Assembly: GCA_000245075.1 (NCBI GenBank)
Contig: JH599921.1
Location: 1-40,586, forward strand
DNA: 40,586 nt
From: Acetobacteraceae bacterium AT-5844
GTDB lineage: Bacteria > Pseudomonadota > Alphaproteobacteria > Acetobacterales > Acetobacteraceae
Reading direction: 5' to 3'
In this document: positions 1 through 10,019 of the stretch, in pieces
How positions within the stretch are numbered: position 1 is the first letter of the stretch
How the letters are laid out: the number at the start of each line of letters is the position of its first letter
Notes under the pieces: model-generated
Databases searched by the model: none
What the model saw: the letters and a program-made list of their open reading frames with translations, nothing else
What the model was told of the DNA's origin: nothing
Made by a program: the position numbers and the translations under genes

Positions 1-298
1 CGACAGGCGCCGGCTGGGGTGCGGGGCGAGCAGGTGCGACGGGCACCGCGGGTTGCGCCGGAACGCTGGGCTGGGTAACCGGCTGCGGAGCGGGGGCCGC
101 GTTGGCCGCAACGGGGCGGGGCGCGGCCGGAGCTGCTTCCCGCCGAATGGGGCTGGGGCGCGCCGGCAGGTTCAGGCGATGCGCCTTGCCCACCACGGCA
201 TTCTTGGAAATGCCCATGCGACGGCCGATTTCGGCCGTCGAGTGCCCCTCGGCCCAATAGGCCCGTAGGGCATCAATAGCCTCTGACGTCCAATCCAT
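1..298 (-). CDS. gcrA: GcrA cell cycle regulator, partial (C-terminus beyond window)
   Basis: GcrA is an alphaproteobacterial transcription factor that binds sigma-70 RNA polymerase and activates promoters carrying methylated GANTC sites. The reverse strand reads MDWTSEAIDALRAYW, followed by an HTH-like segment (EGHSTAEIGRRMGISKNAVV) and GKAHRLNLPARPSPI. This is the family's typical N-terminus. After about residue 50 the protein becomes a Pro/Ala-rich linker that runs off the left edge, so the C-terminal polymerase-binding part is not visible. The ATG at 298-296 is preceded by GGAGAGG at a good distance. The upstream region (299-462) is shared only with the 3' end of the neighbouring amidase-like gene, which lies on the same strand, so gcrA probably has its own promoter there. 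Confidence 0.9.
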   Translation of the reverse strand, partial: MDWTSEAIDALRAYWAEGHSTAEIGRRMGISKNAVVGKAHRLNLPARPSPIRREAAPAAPRPVAANAAPAPQPVTQPSVPAQPAVPVAPARPAPQPAPV

Positions 299-390
299 CC
301 GCGCCTCTCCTGACCCGCCTGCTACAACATACGGTAGTTTCACGAGGGGTGAGCGCACAAGATGCGGCGCGCGGAGGCAGGCCCGAAATC

Positions 391-399
391 TGTGGAAAA
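391..399 (-). promoter_or_regulatory. candidate DnaA box in the gcrA upstream region
   Basis: The minus strand reads TTTTCCACA, which fits the relaxed DnaA box TTWTNCACA and differs by one base from TTATCCACA. It lies about 93 bp upstream of the gcrA start. In Caulobacter DnaA activates gcrA, so the position is suggestive. A single 9-mer can occur by chance. Confidence 0.4.
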
Positions 400-462
400 C
401 CCGCTGCGCTACCCCACAACTCCGGGAGGCTGCCCCGCGATCATGGCACTAGCGCGGCAGGA

Positions 463-1434
463 TCAGAACAGCAGGCCCTTTTTCAGCATTCCGTGAACGC
501 CTTTTTCGCCATTCACCGTCTGCGTGACATGGAAGTCCACGGCGAGGGAGCAGAACTGATAGGCATCGGCGGGGGAGACATTCGCGCGGGAGGCGATGAA
601 GGCGATCATCTCGCGCAGCGCCTGCTTCATGGCGAGATCCAGATCCTCATGGATGCCCATGGAGATGTAGTGGGTGGGCGTCTCCGCGCGGGGGAAGCGC
701 AGCAGCGGGTTCCGTGCGCCGCCGCCCTTATGCAGGTTGAAGCGGAAATGGCCCGTCAGGCACATTTCCAGCGCGGTGACGCACACTTCACCATCGCCCT
801 GCACGCCATGGCCGTCGCCGGCACTGAACAGCGCGCCAGGCGCATGGACAGGCAGCCAAAGCGTCGTGCCCTGGACGAGCTCCTTGTTGTCCAGATTGCC
901 GCCATGGGCGCGCGGCTCCTTGGTGGAGATCTGGCCCCACTCCATCGGAGGCGCCACGCCCATCACGCCGAAGAAGGGAGAGAGCGGCAGGTCCACGCCG
1001 CCATTCGGGCCGAAGGGCAGGTGGCAGGTGTTCGCGGCGCGGTCCACCGGGATGTGCAGCAGGCGCCGGTAGGGGAAATCCTCCGGCAGGGTGCCGACCA
1101 GCGGGCGGAAATGATTGTACCCCCAATCCGCGCCCAGCTCGATTTTCTCGATGGAGACTTCCAGCGCGTCGCCCGGCTCCGCGCCTTCGATGGCAACGGG
1201 GCCGGTGACGATGTGCGGGCCCAGGCGGGGAATGCCGGCCGCGTGAATGGCGGCGAGGGCGGGAGGGACGGTCAGGCCCAATTCGGCGGGCGGCATGATC
1301 TCGGCGGGGCCGGAGACGCATTCCATGACCACCGTGTCGCCCGACTGCACCGTGAGGACAGGGGCGAAGGCGGCATCGAACGCACCGAAGCGCACCGTTT
1401 CCGGCTTCGCGGGCAGGGTGTGGGTGGTGCTCAT
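463..1434 (-). CDS. acetamidase/formamidase family protein
   Basis: This is a 323-residue protein of the FmdA/AmdA acetamidase-formamidase family, metal-dependent hydrolases that release ammonia from short amides. Family-typical stretches are GDTVVMECVSG near the N-terminus, GPVAIEGAEPGDALEVSI in the first beta-rich half, the central PFFGVMGVAP and RAHGGNLDNKEL segments, and SAGDGHGVQGDGEV. The ATG at 1434 was chosen because GGAGGAGAC sits just upstream. A longer reading to 1518 adds 28 unrelated residues without a ribosome binding site. No amide transporter or urea/amide operon is adjacent, so the substrate cannot be inferred. It appears to be a single-gene unit. Confidence 0.85.
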   Translation of the reverse strand: MSTTHTLPAKPETVRFGAFDAAFAPVLTVQSGDTVVMECVSGPAEIMPPAELGLTVPPALAAIHAAGIPRLGPHIVTGPVAIEGAEPGDALEVSIEKIELGADWGYNHFRPLVGTLPEDFPYRRLLHIPVDRAANTCHLPFGPNGGVDLPLSPFFGVMGVAPPMEWGQISTKEPRAHGGNLDNKELVQGTTLWLPVHAPGALFSAGDGHGVQGDGEVCVTALEMCLTGHFRFNLHKGGGARNPLLRFPRAETPTHYISMGIHEDLDLAMKQALREMIAFIASRANVSPADAYQFCSLAVDFHVTQTVNGEKGVHGMLKKGLLF

Positions 1435-1537
1435 CTTGGGGTCTCCTCCGGACGCGGTGCGCAGGTTCGGGCGGGCCGGGAGCCGGGTCAAGGGGAGGGT
1501 GGGGCACCGGTGGAACACCGCGCATGGGACGCGCGGC

Positions 1538-3148
1538 TCATCCGGCGGGTTGGATGGTTCCGCGCGTCCAGGGAGCCTGCCTCAATGGGCATGCCTCGGC
1601 ATGACCGTGGTTGAGGGTGGGGAAGCGGATGCAAGGGCGGCCCGGGTCCAGTTCCAGCCCATAGGGCGCGACCTTCGAGGAATCCAGCGCCTGGCCGACG
1701 AAACGGATCATCCAGTAGCCGCCGGGCAGCGGATCGCGCAGGCCTTCCGCGATCCGGGTTGCAAGGACATGTCCGGGTTGGATCGGCAGTTCCCAATCTC
1801 CAACCAGGAAGAAGCGTGACTCGCCTGGCAGGCTGGAGACCACAAAGCCCATCGGCTTGCCGGTCAGGAAATAGGTCGCGGGTTGGGACAGTCCGTCTGG
1901 TACGCGTGCGACATAGGCAGCGTCGAAGGGACGGTGCCCCCAATTGGCGGGAACGCTCCAGACCCCAAGCACGATCGCCAGCACTGCCGTGACGGCGACC
2001 TGCGTGATGCGGCCGACCAGGGGAAGAAGCAGGACGACAATCAGCGGTCCAACCAGGAGTTCCAGCGCAACGACGTAGCGGTGGATGGCGAACATCGACA
2101 ACCAGACCACATAGGATGCCACGAAGAAGCCGATGAACTGCAGGTGCCGCCGCTCAATCAGCCAGCGGCGATGGAGTAGATGCGCCCCTGCCACCACAAC
2201 GGCCATCACCATGAGAATGGCGAAGCGCGCGTCGCGGAACGGGACTTCGGCGCTGCGATGGTCTCCCACGACCCAAAGGAAAGGATAGGCCAGCGCGTCC
2301 ATCAGGCCATGCGGCAGGAAGCGCCGGTCCGTCAGATTGAAGGGCGGCGCGTCCGGTGCGCCGAAAATGGCGTTGTAGAAAGGGAAAAGCGGGCTGCCGA
2401 ATGTCCGCCAGATATCCAGCGCCCACCAGCCGCCGGCAATGGCCGCCCCGATGCCGCCGCCCACTGCCAGCAGCAGCAGGCCGCGGAGCGGGCGGTGGCC
2501 GATCAGCACGGTGGCGATCGCGCCGATCACGAAGACGGCCACGGTGAGCTTCAGCCCGAAGGCCAGGCCGAACAGCAGGCCGCCCAGCATGATGCGAGGC
2601 GCGCTGCCGCCCGTTTTCGCCGCGTCGTCACCGGGCGGGGCCGCGGGGGGAATGAGCAGCATCAGGCCGATGATGATGGGCTGGGAGACAAGGATATCGG
2701 CGAAACTGGTTCCCATCTCCGACCGCGCGATGGGGCTGGTGGCCGCGATGGCAGTGGCCAGCAGCGGCAGCAGGATGCTGCGCCCGGGGCCGAGCAGGTG
2801 CCGGGTGAGGAACCAGATGAAGCAGAGATTCAGCCCCTGGACCGCGCCCAGCACGGCGGTGGATGCCTGGGGCGACAGTGCGGCGCGCAGCGCGAAGATC
2901 GGAACATACAGGGCGGGATTGAAATAGGTCTGGATACCGCTGGGGGCGACGTCACGGTCGAACCGGTTCGTCAGCACCGCGTAGCCGGCATAGTCGTGAT
3001 AATTCTGCCAATCCCAATTGATGTCCTGCCCCAGCGAAATGGCATAGGCCGCGCCGATGGCCGCCGACGCCAGTGCGAGCAGGAGAAACTCGGTGACCGG
3101 GAAGCTGCCGGGGCGTTGAAGGGTTTCTGCGGGCATGTCGTCCATCAT
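1538..3148 (-). CDS. polytopic membrane protein, GT-C/GT87-like
   Basis: This 536-residue protein has about ten hydrophobic segments, with the first at residues 20-39. A polar loop follows that carries DINWDWQNYHDYAGYAVL and then TYFNPALYVP. Acidic and aromatic residues in the first periplasmic loop are typical of GT-C fold glycosyltransferases that use polyprenyl-phosphate sugar donors. A GT2 enzyme of the dolichyl-phosphate-sugar synthase type lies 40 bp upstream on the same strand, so a two-step pathway is plausible: the GT2 makes a lipid-linked sugar and this protein transfers it. The acceptor is unknown. The last ~100 residues are soluble. Start is ambiguous between adjacent ATGs at 3148 and 3145. 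Family assignment is inference from topology and neighbourhood. Confidence 0.6.
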   Translation of the reverse strand: MMDDMPAETLQRPGSFPVTEFLLLALASAAIGAAYAISLGQDINWDWQNYHDYAGYAVLTNRFDRDVAPSGIQTYFNPALYVPIFALRAALSPQASTAVLGAVQGLNLCFIWFLTRHLLGPGRSILLPLLATAIAATSPIARSEMGTSFADILVSQPIIIGLMLLIPPAAPPGDDAAKTGGSAPRIMLGGLLFGLAFGLKLTVAVFVIGAIATVLIGHRPLRGLLLLAVGGGIGAAIAGGWWALDIWRTFGSPLFPFYNAIFGAPDAPPFNLTDRRFLPHGLMDALAYPFLWVVGDHRSAEVPFRDARFAILMVMAVVVAGAHLLHRRWLIERRHLQFIGFFVASYVVWLSMFAIHRYVVALELLVGPLIVVLLLPLVGRITQVAVTAVLAIVLGVWSVPANWGHRPFDAAYVARVPDGLSQPATYFLTGKPMGFVVSSLPGESRFFLVGDWELPIQPGHVLATRIAEGLRDPLPGGYWMIRFVGQALDSSKVAPYGLELDPGRPCIRFPTLNHGHAEACPLRQAPWTRGTIQPAG

Positions 3149-3188
3149 CGCGTTGGCTGTGGCGCTTTCTACCGGTTCGGCGTCGCCC

Positions 3189-4142
3189 TCAGCGCGGCTC
3201 GCCCGGCGCGGGAATGGAGAGATAGGCCAGTGCCTTCGCCTCCCGCCGCCCGTGTGAGACGCCGTCGAGCACCAGCCCGCAGACGATGGCGAGCAGGGCG
3301 GAAATCACGCAGCCCATGGCCAGCACCGCCGTTGGCAGGCGGGGCACCAGCCCGCTCTGCGCGTATTCCAGGATAACGGGCGTGCCGAGGCCGATGGCGA
3401 AGAGCACCGCGATCGCCGCGATGCCGGAGAAGAACTGCAACGGCTTCTCTTCACGAATCAGGTAGCTGATCAGCCAGATGATCCGGAGTCCATCCCGATA
3501 GGTGCGGAGCTTGGAGGCCGAGCCCTCGCCCCTCTCGCGGTACGGGATGGCGATTTCGCCGATGGGCAGGTCCAGCCCCAGCGCGTGGACCAGCAACTCC
3601 GTCTCGATCTCGAAGCCGGAGCTTTGGATGGGAAAGGACTTCACCATGCGCCGGGACATGGCCTTGTAGCCCGAGAGCATGTCCTTGTTGCGCTTGCCGA
3701 AGACGAGCGAGACCAGCCTTGTCAGCAGGGCATTGCCGAATTTATGCCCCGGGCGGAATGCGGCATCGGCGACCGGCACGCGGGCACCGTTCACCACATC
3801 GAGGTTCTCATTGACGAGTTCCAGGATCAGGCCGGGGGCGGCGCTGGCATCGTAGGTGTCGTCGCCATCCACCATTACGTAGATGTCGGCTTCGATGTCG
3901 GCGAACATGCGCCGCACGACATGGCCCTTGCCCTGGCGGTTCTCCCGGCGAACGATGGCGCCGGCCTCCAGCGCCACCCGCACCGTCTGGTCCGTGGAGT
4001 TGTTGTCGTAGACAAAGATGCGCGCTGTCGGAAGGCTCCCGCGGAAATCCTCGACAACAGTGCGGATAGCCGCTTCCTCGTTATGGCAGGGAACGAGTAC
4101 GGCGATCCGGTGCGATGCCGCGATCTCTTCGAATGTCTGCAT
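3189..4142 (-). CDS. GT2 glycosyltransferase with C-terminal membrane anchor (GtrB/DPM1-like)
   Basis: This 317-residue family 2 glycosyltransferase resembles GtrB and dolichyl-phosphate mannose synthases, which transfer a sugar from a nucleotide donor to a polyprenyl phosphate at the cytoplasmic membrane. Visible motifs are VLVPCHNEE (residues 15-23), YDNNSTDQT (45-53), the metal-binding VDGDDTYD (91-98), and the SGFEIETELL region with PYRERGEGSASKL (200-212). Two transmembrane helices follow at about 237-260 and 269-291. The ATG at 4142 was preferred to an upstream TTG at 4175, which has no ribosome binding site and adds residues outside the family pattern. It is first in a likely two-gene operon with the polytopic protein downstream. 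Confidence 0.85.
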   Translation of the reverse strand: MQTFEEIAASHRIAVLVPCHNEEAAIRTVVEDFRGSLPTARIFVYDNNSTDQTVRVALEAGAIVRRENRQGKGHVVRRMFADIEADIYVMVDGDDTYDASAAPGLILELVNENLDVVNGARVPVADAAFRPGHKFGNALLTRLVSLVFGKRNKDMLSGYKAMSRRMVKSFPIQSSGFEIETELLVHALGLDLPIGEIAIPYRERGEGSASKLRTYRDGLRIIWLISYLIREEKPLQFFSGIAAIAVLFAIGLGTPVILEYAQSGLVPRLPTAVLAMGCVISALLAIVCGLVLDGVSHGRREAKALAYLSIPAPGEPR

Positions 4143-4218
4143 GTTTCCCGTCGTCGGACTGAAGAGGGGTCTCAACCGCAGAAAGGCCTATGCGGACAGT
4201 TGCCTCGGAGCGGCCTGC

Positions 4219-4247
4219 AATAAACAGGCACCCGTCATATCGGTCAA
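4219..4247 (-). promoter_or_regulatory. candidate sigma-70 promoter for the GT2 operon
   Basis: The minus strand carries TTGACC (4247-4242), a 17-bp spacer and TTTATT (4224-4219). It lies in a locally AT-rich gap about 75 bp upstream of the GT2 start. The -35 element is good and the -10 element is weak (4 of 6). The rest of the 4143-4385 gap contains no gene that I can recognise. Confidence 0.45.
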
Positions 4248-4385
4248 GGTAATGTCGATATCAAAACAATACGATGACGGAGAAGAATCGTAAGCCTTTT
4301 GAGGCGGGAGTGGTGGCTGGGTGCGCAGGCTTGCGCGGGAGCTTGCATGGAAATGCTTCTCAATGCGTTCCATGCGCTGTTCGGC

Positions 4386-6251
<1,866 letters not shown>

Positions 6252-6303
6252 GGCGGCAGGCAGAACCGGCTGGGGCCGCCTGTCAAGGCACGGGCGCGGG
6301 AAG

Positions 6304-7296
6304 TTACAGCCACCCCTTCCGCTTGAAGTACACGATCGGCAGCACGGCGCTGCAAATCATCAGCCCCAGCGCCAGCGGATAGCCGAAGGAAAGGTGCAGC
6401 TCCGGCATCGAGTCGAAGTTCATGCCGTAGATGCTGGCCACCAGGGTCGGCGGCATCAGGGCCACGCTGGCGACGGTGAAGGTCTTGATGATGCCGTTCT
6501 GGTCGATGTTGATGATGCCGAGAACCGCATCGAGCAGGAAATTCGCTTTCGCCGAGAGAAAGCCGGCATGTTCGACGAGGGAGCGGACGTCGCGCACCAG
6601 GATCTTGATCAACCCCTGGTTCTCCTTGCGCACGGCGGTGGCCTTTTCCGCGCCGACGAAGGTGAGGATGCGCGTGAGGCCGAGCAGCGTCTCGTTGGCG
6701 CGGCTGGTAACCTCTCCCACCTGGCCCAGGGCAATGAGAACCGCCTTCAGGTCCGCGTCCCGGACATTGGCTTTCTTCTTCTGGCTGCCACGGGCGATGC
6801 GGAAGGCGGATTGGCTGGCGCGGTCCATATCCGCGCCGATTTTCTCGAGGATGTCCGCCAGCCGGTCCACCACCTGCTCGAAGAGGTGGAGCATCACCGC
6901 ATCGGCGCTGGAGAGCAGGGCACCGGGCGTGCGCCGGGCGCGGGCGGCGAAGGTGGTGAAGGCTTTCGGCGTGGCGTAGCGCACCGTTATCAGCGCGCTG
7001 CCGGCCAGCACGAAGGTGATGGGGGTGGAGCCGTAATCGCCCTCCTCCGCGCCATGGAGGAAGTTGGCTGTCAGGAACAGCGCGTCATCCTCGCGGTAAA
7101 GGCGGGACGAGCTCTCGATTTCCTGCATTTCCTCCCGCGTGGGAATTTCCAGCGCGAAGGCGGCTTCGACAGCGGATACTTCCGCCCGCGTCGGTGCGAG
7201 GAGGTCGATCCAGACGGCGGACCGCAGGGCTTCCTGGGGACGGACGCCTTCCTCCACGCTGAGGCAACCTTCGGCGAGGGTGTAGGTCGTCATCAT
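6304..7296 (-). CDS. CorA-family divalent cation channel
   Basis: This 330-residue CorA-type inner membrane channel is expected to be pentameric and to import Mg2+ or a related divalent cation. The signature GMN lies at residues 291-293, within YGMNFDSMPEL, between two C-terminal transmembrane helices (about 273-290 and 305-324). The N-terminal 260 residues form the cytoplasmic alpha/beta and long-helix domain. The protein ends in a basic tail (YFKRKGWL). CorA and the zinc exporter ZntB share this fold. The intact GMN and the MPEL loop do not settle the ion. Two adjacent ATGs at 7296 and 7293 are possible starts. A 52-bp gap to the ABC exporter downstream would allow co-transcription. Confidence 0.87.
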   Translation of the reverse strand: MMTTYTLAEGCLSVEEGVRPQEALRSAVWIDLLAPTRAEVSAVEAAFALEIPTREEMQEIESSSRLYREDDALFLTANFLHGAEEGDYGSTPITFVLAGSALITVRYATPKAFTTFAARARRTPGALLSSADAVMLHLFEQVVDRLADILEKIGADMDRASQSAFRIARGSQKKKANVRDADLKAVLIALGQVGEVTSRANETLLGLTRILTFVGAEKATAVRKENQGLIKILVRDVRSLVEHAGFLSAKANFLLDAVLGIINIDQNGIIKTFTVASVALMPPTLVASIYGMNFDSMPELHLSFGYPLALGLMICSAVLPIVYFKRKGWL

Positions 7297-7330
7297 CGCT
7301 GCGGTCCCGGGGCAGGGGGTCGGGGAGGGG

Positions 7331-7369
7331 TAAGAAAGCCGCGCCGCCCCCTGTGGCAGGGCGGCGCGG
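7331..7369 (-). terminator. hairpin terminator of the mtnBDC operon
   Basis: CCGCGCCGCC (7339-7348) pairs perfectly with GGCGGCGCGG (7360-7369) around an 11-nt loop. On the minus strand the stem is followed by CTTTCTTA. It lies 8 bp beyond the mtnC stop codon. Confidence 0.75.
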
Positions 7370-7377
7370 GCTGGGCA

Positions 7378-8100
7378 TCAGGCGGCGCTGCTCTCCGCCG
7401 CGGCGCGCGGCAGCGGCAGGCCGAACAGCGAGGCAACGCCCGGGAAATCGGCCGCCTGCCGGTGGCGCGCGGAAGGCTGGGTGCCATCGGCCGTACGCAC
7501 GAGCTGGCAGGTTTGCAGGCCCGCGGTGCCGGCGGCGTCCAGCTCCTGCTCCACGTCGGAGAGGAAGAGGATGCTCTCGGGTGCCAGATGCAGGCCGCGC
7601 GCGATGGCGCTGTAGCTCGCCGCCTCCCGTTTGCCGCCGACATTGGTGTCGAAGAAGCCGGTGAAGAGGGAGGCGAGGTCGCCCGCCACGGAATGGCCGA
7701 AGAGCAGCTTCTGCGCGGCCACCGAGCCGGAGGAATAGACATGCAGGCCGATGCCGGCCCGGGCCCAGGCACGCAGGCAGGGCGCAACATCAGGCCAGAG
7801 GTGGCCTTCTATGCGGCCATCCAGATAGCCCTGGCGCCAGATGAGGCCCTGGAGGGCCTTCATCGGCGTGACCTTGGCATCCTCTTCCATCCAGCGGCGG
7901 AGGGCGGCGGGCGCTTCCTCATCCGGGGCGGCCAGGCGGCGCGCCTCGGTGAGGCAGGCCTGCACCTCCGGATCGTGGGCGTGGGTGGCCAGGAAATCCT
8001 CCAGCGCCGCCTTCGCGAAGGGGAAGAGCGTGTCCTTCACGAAGGCGATGGAACTGGTGGTCCCCTCGATATCGGTCAGGATGGCGCTGACGGGAGCCAT
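7378..8100 (-). CDS. mtnC: acireductone synthase (enolase-phosphatase E1)
   Basis: This 240-residue HAD-superfamily enzyme converts 2,3-diketo-5-methylthiopentyl-1-phosphate to the acireductone in the methionine salvage pathway, by enolisation and dephosphorylation. The N-terminus AILTDIEGTTSSIAFVKDTLFPF is diagnostic. Asp10 and Glu12 form motif I, and YSSGSVAAQKLLFGHS supplies the motif II serine and the lysine. SILFLSDVEQELDAA carries the metal-binding acidic residues. Its ATG overlaps the stop of mtnD by one base (TGATG), implying translational coupling. It is the last gene of the mtnB-mtnD-mtnC unit. MtnA and the methylthioribose kinase step are not encoded in this window. Confidence 0.95.
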   Translation of the reverse strand: MAPVSAILTDIEGTTSSIAFVKDTLFPFAKAALEDFLATHAHDPEVQACLTEARRLAAPDEEAPAALRRWMEEDAKVTPMKALQGLIWRQGYLDGRIEGHLWPDVAPCLRAWARAGIGLHVYSSGSVAAQKLLFGHSVAGDLASLFTGFFDTNVGGKREAASYSAIARGLHLAPESILFLSDVEQELDAAGTAGLQTCQLVRTADGTQPSARHRQAADFPGVASLFGLPLPRAAAESSAA

Positions 8101-8639
8101 CAGCCGGTCACCGCCGGGAAGCGTTCGGACATGTCGGTGCCGGTGTAGTGCGGCGTCCAGCCCGTGGTGTCTGTGAAGATACGCAGCGCCGTGACATGCG
8201 GCTCGGTGCCGGCGTCGAACCAGTGATGGGTGTTGGCCGGAACGCTGATCAGGTCACCCTGGGTGCAGTAGGCGTCATACACCTTGCCGCCGACATGCAT
8301 GATGAAGTTGCCGGCGCCTTCGTGGAAGAAGCGGACTTCATCCTCCGTGTGGGTGTGCTCGGAGAGGAACTTGGCGCGCAGCGCATCCTTCTGGGGATGC
8401 GAGGAGTCGAGCTTGATGACATCGGCCGTGCCTGCGCCGGTATCGCCCATGAAGGCGTCGAGCTGCGGGCGGTAAGCGGCGAGCACCGTCTCGGCATCCG
8501 CGCCGGCGGGCAGGTTGGCCACCGGCCAGCGCTCGAAGCGGACATTGATGGGCGCGAGCGCCGCGGCGATCTCGGCGGCGTCGGAGGTGCTCAGTTCCAG
8601 GGCGCCGGTGGCGGCGTCCTTGATGGTCAAAAGGCTCAT
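8100..8639 (-). CDS. mtnD: acireductone dioxygenase
   Basis: This 179-residue cupin enzyme oxidises acireductone. The Fe form yields the methionine precursor 2-keto-4-methylthiobutyrate and formate; a Ni form gives an off-pathway product. The metal ligands are visible as His95, His97 and Glu101 in EHTHTEDEVRFF, and His139 in NTHHWFD. The start at 8639 was chosen because its ATG overlaps the mtnB stop (ATGA), has AAAGGAAAA upstream, and removes a spurious 29-residue extension. Sequence alone does not tell Fe from Ni use. Confidence 0.95.
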   Translation of the reverse strand: MSLLTIKDAATGALELSTSDAAEIAAALAPINVRFERWPVANLPAGADAETVLAAYRPQLDAFMGDTGAGTADVIKLDSSHPQKDALRAKFLSEHTHTEDEVRFFHEGAGNFIMHVGGKVYDAYCTQGDLISVPANTHHWFDAGTEPHVTALRIFTDTTGWTPHYTGTDMSERFPAVTG

Positions 8640-9265
8640 CGCGTTTTCCTTTCGTGGAATTCGCATTCTAACATGAATTCCAGTGCTTCCATGCGGATCA
8701 GCGCGGAATCCATGTCGCGGCCCCATACATAGATACCGTGGCCGCGAAGCACATAGCCGGGCGGAATTTCTTGCATCCCGGCCCAGCGGTCCTGCACCAC
8801 GCCTTGCAGGCGGGCGATGTCCTGGTCGTTGTCAAAGACAGGCAGGGTGACACTGGCCTCATGGGTGGCGAAGCCAGGGAAGGCCTTCAGCAACTCGTAT
8901 CCTGCCAGGGTGATGTGGTCGCCTGAGGCGCGGGAGAGGACGGTATTGGCGATGGAATGGCCATGCAGCACCGCCCCCGCCTCCGGGAAGCGGCGGTAGA
9001 CGCCACAATGCAGCAGGGTTTCGGCGGAGGGGCGCAGCCCCGGTTGCTCCGGCTGGCCGTGCAGGTCCACCACCATCAGCGCCTCAGGCGAGAGCTGGCC
9101 TTTGTGGAAGCCGGAGCGGGTGATGGCGACACGCCCTTCCGGCAGGCGGATAGAGATGTTGCCTGCGGTGGCCGGTACCCAGTTGCGCTGGTCCAGCCGG
9201 CGGCCGGCGCCCAGGATGGCCTGGGCCACCTTGTCCGGAATGGGGCTTGGGCTGATGTTCTGCAA
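8636..9265 (-). CDS. mtnB: methylthioribulose-1-phosphate dehydratase, TTG start proposed
   Basis: This zinc-dependent class II aldolase-fold enzyme dehydrates 5-methylthioribulose-1-phosphate in methionine salvage. In the 209-residue form proposed here, the GNISIRL and SGFHKGQL loops lie near the N-terminus. The SAET acidic segment, HGHS (His101 and His103) and VLRGHGIYVWG (His176) provide the catalytic and zinc-binding residues. A GTG at 9274 would lie inside the ribosome binding site AGGAGG (9279-9274), so it cannot be the start. The in-frame TTG at 9265 is 8 nt downstream of that site and is preferred. The gene opens the mtnB-mtnD-mtnC operon. The upstream gap (9266-9445) should hold its promoter. 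A TTGTCA occurs there but no convincing -10. Confidence 0.9.
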   Translation of the reverse strand: MQNISPSPIPDKVAQAILGAGRRLDQRNWVPATAGNISIRLPEGRVAITRSGFHKGQLSPEALMVVDLHGQPEQPGLRPSAETLLHCGVYRRFPEAGAVLHGHSIANTVLSRASGDHITLAGYELLKAFPGFATHEASVTLPVFDNDQDIARLQGVVQDRWAGMQEIPPGYVLRGHGIYVWGRDMDSALIRMEALEFMLECEFHERKTR

Positions 9266-9445
9266 GGCTTGCACCTCCTACCGGGCCGCGCGCGGCAGGG
9301 GCGTAGCAGCAGAGAAGGCGAGGGGCCAGTGACAAGCCCGCAACAGCGCCATGCGGCGCCTCCGCCACGCCGGCGCAGGACGATCCACGCCGGCTGCCGG
9401 CGCGGAGCCTCAAGGCCCCGCGCGCGGTGCTTCAGACCATCGGCC

Positions 9446-9709
9446 TCAGGCGGCCGGGCGGGTCGGGTTCTGCTGCTGGGCAGCCTGGTTCGGCTGCGTC
9501 GCGCCAGGGCCGGTGATATTGCCGGCCGGCTGCTGCGGCTGTGCCTCAGCCGCCATGGAGGCATCCGCCTCATCGTCCTGCATGTTCTTCTTGAAGGACT
9601 TAATGCCCTTCGCGAAATCGCCCATCAACGTGCTGATCTTGCCGCTGCCGAAAAGCAGCAGGACAACGAGCAGCACGATTACCCAGTGCCAGATGCTGAA
9701 GGAACCCAT
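9446..9709 (-). CDS. tatA: TatA/E-type twin-arginine translocase subunit
   Basis: This 87-residue pore-forming component of the Tat system exports folded proteins across the inner membrane. It has a short N-terminal transmembrane helix (residues 5-20, [16 protein letters not shown]) followed by [20 protein letters not shown], the amphipathic helix with the conserved FG hinge. The rest is a Gln/Pro/Ala-rich polar tail. The ATG at 9709 has GAGG seven bases upstream; a TTG two codons earlier is less likely. tatB and tatC are not next to it. The upstream gene on this strand is the solute-binding protein about 310 bp away, so it appears to be transcribed alone. Confidence 0.9.
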   Translation of the reverse strand: MGSFSIWHWVIVLLVVLLLFGSGKISTLMGDFAKGIKSFKKNMQDDEADASMAAEAQPQQPAGNITGPGATQPNQAAQQQNPTRPAA

Positions 9710-10019
9710 CGCCAAGCCTCGATCCAGTGGGGCATCCCCGGCGCCGGGGTGTCCTCCCCCGTACGCATTGGACGCACATTCGTGCTACGGAGGCGATCCT
9801 ACCGTCCCGGCGGGCTCCGCGCAAACTAGCAGATGGCCCGAATCGGCACCGGAAACAACCTTTAACGAGCGCGTTACCTTTCGGTTTTGGTGATAAAATC
9901 AATCCGCTGGCTATGGCTTGACGGCCCGGCTGGAGAGGGGTTCCGCGCCTCTTCGCGCGGAGACCGGCGGGAAAGCAGGGCTTGGCCCGGAAGGCGAGGC
10001 GCCCTCCGGGACCGCCACA
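9710..10019. other. intergenic region between tatA and the solute-binding protein gene
   Basis: No gene recognised in this 310-bp gap. It holds the tatA leader, an AT-richer patch around 9850-9905 that is the likely tatA promoter region, a small hairpin (CCGCGC/GCGCGG around 9943-9960), and the putative terminator of the solute-binding protein gene at 9988-10010. Confidence 0.6.
9988..10010 (-). terminator. hairpin after the solute-binding protein gene
   Basis: Imperfect stem CCGGAAGGC / GCCCTCCGG around a short loop, 10 bp past the stop codon at 10020. There is no T-tract immediately after it, so termination is inferred from position only. Confidence 0.4.

Noticed and set aside
2180-3376. 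Long plus-strand open frame of about 398 codons opposite the membrane protein gene
   Set aside because: It is a shadow of the minus-strand coding sequence in GC-rich DNA. Its composition (Arg, Gly, Ala, Gln) has no family pattern.
9275-9445. SAM-type riboswitch before the mtnBDC operon
   Set aside because: No arrangement matching a SAM-I or SAM-II element could be recognised by eye in the leader; only GC-rich short stems occur.
9853-9878. GGAAA-N16-CGTT on the plus strand, resembling an EcfG promoter
   Set aside because: It points toward no plus-strand gene for more than 1.2 kb and faces the 3' end of a minus-strand gene.
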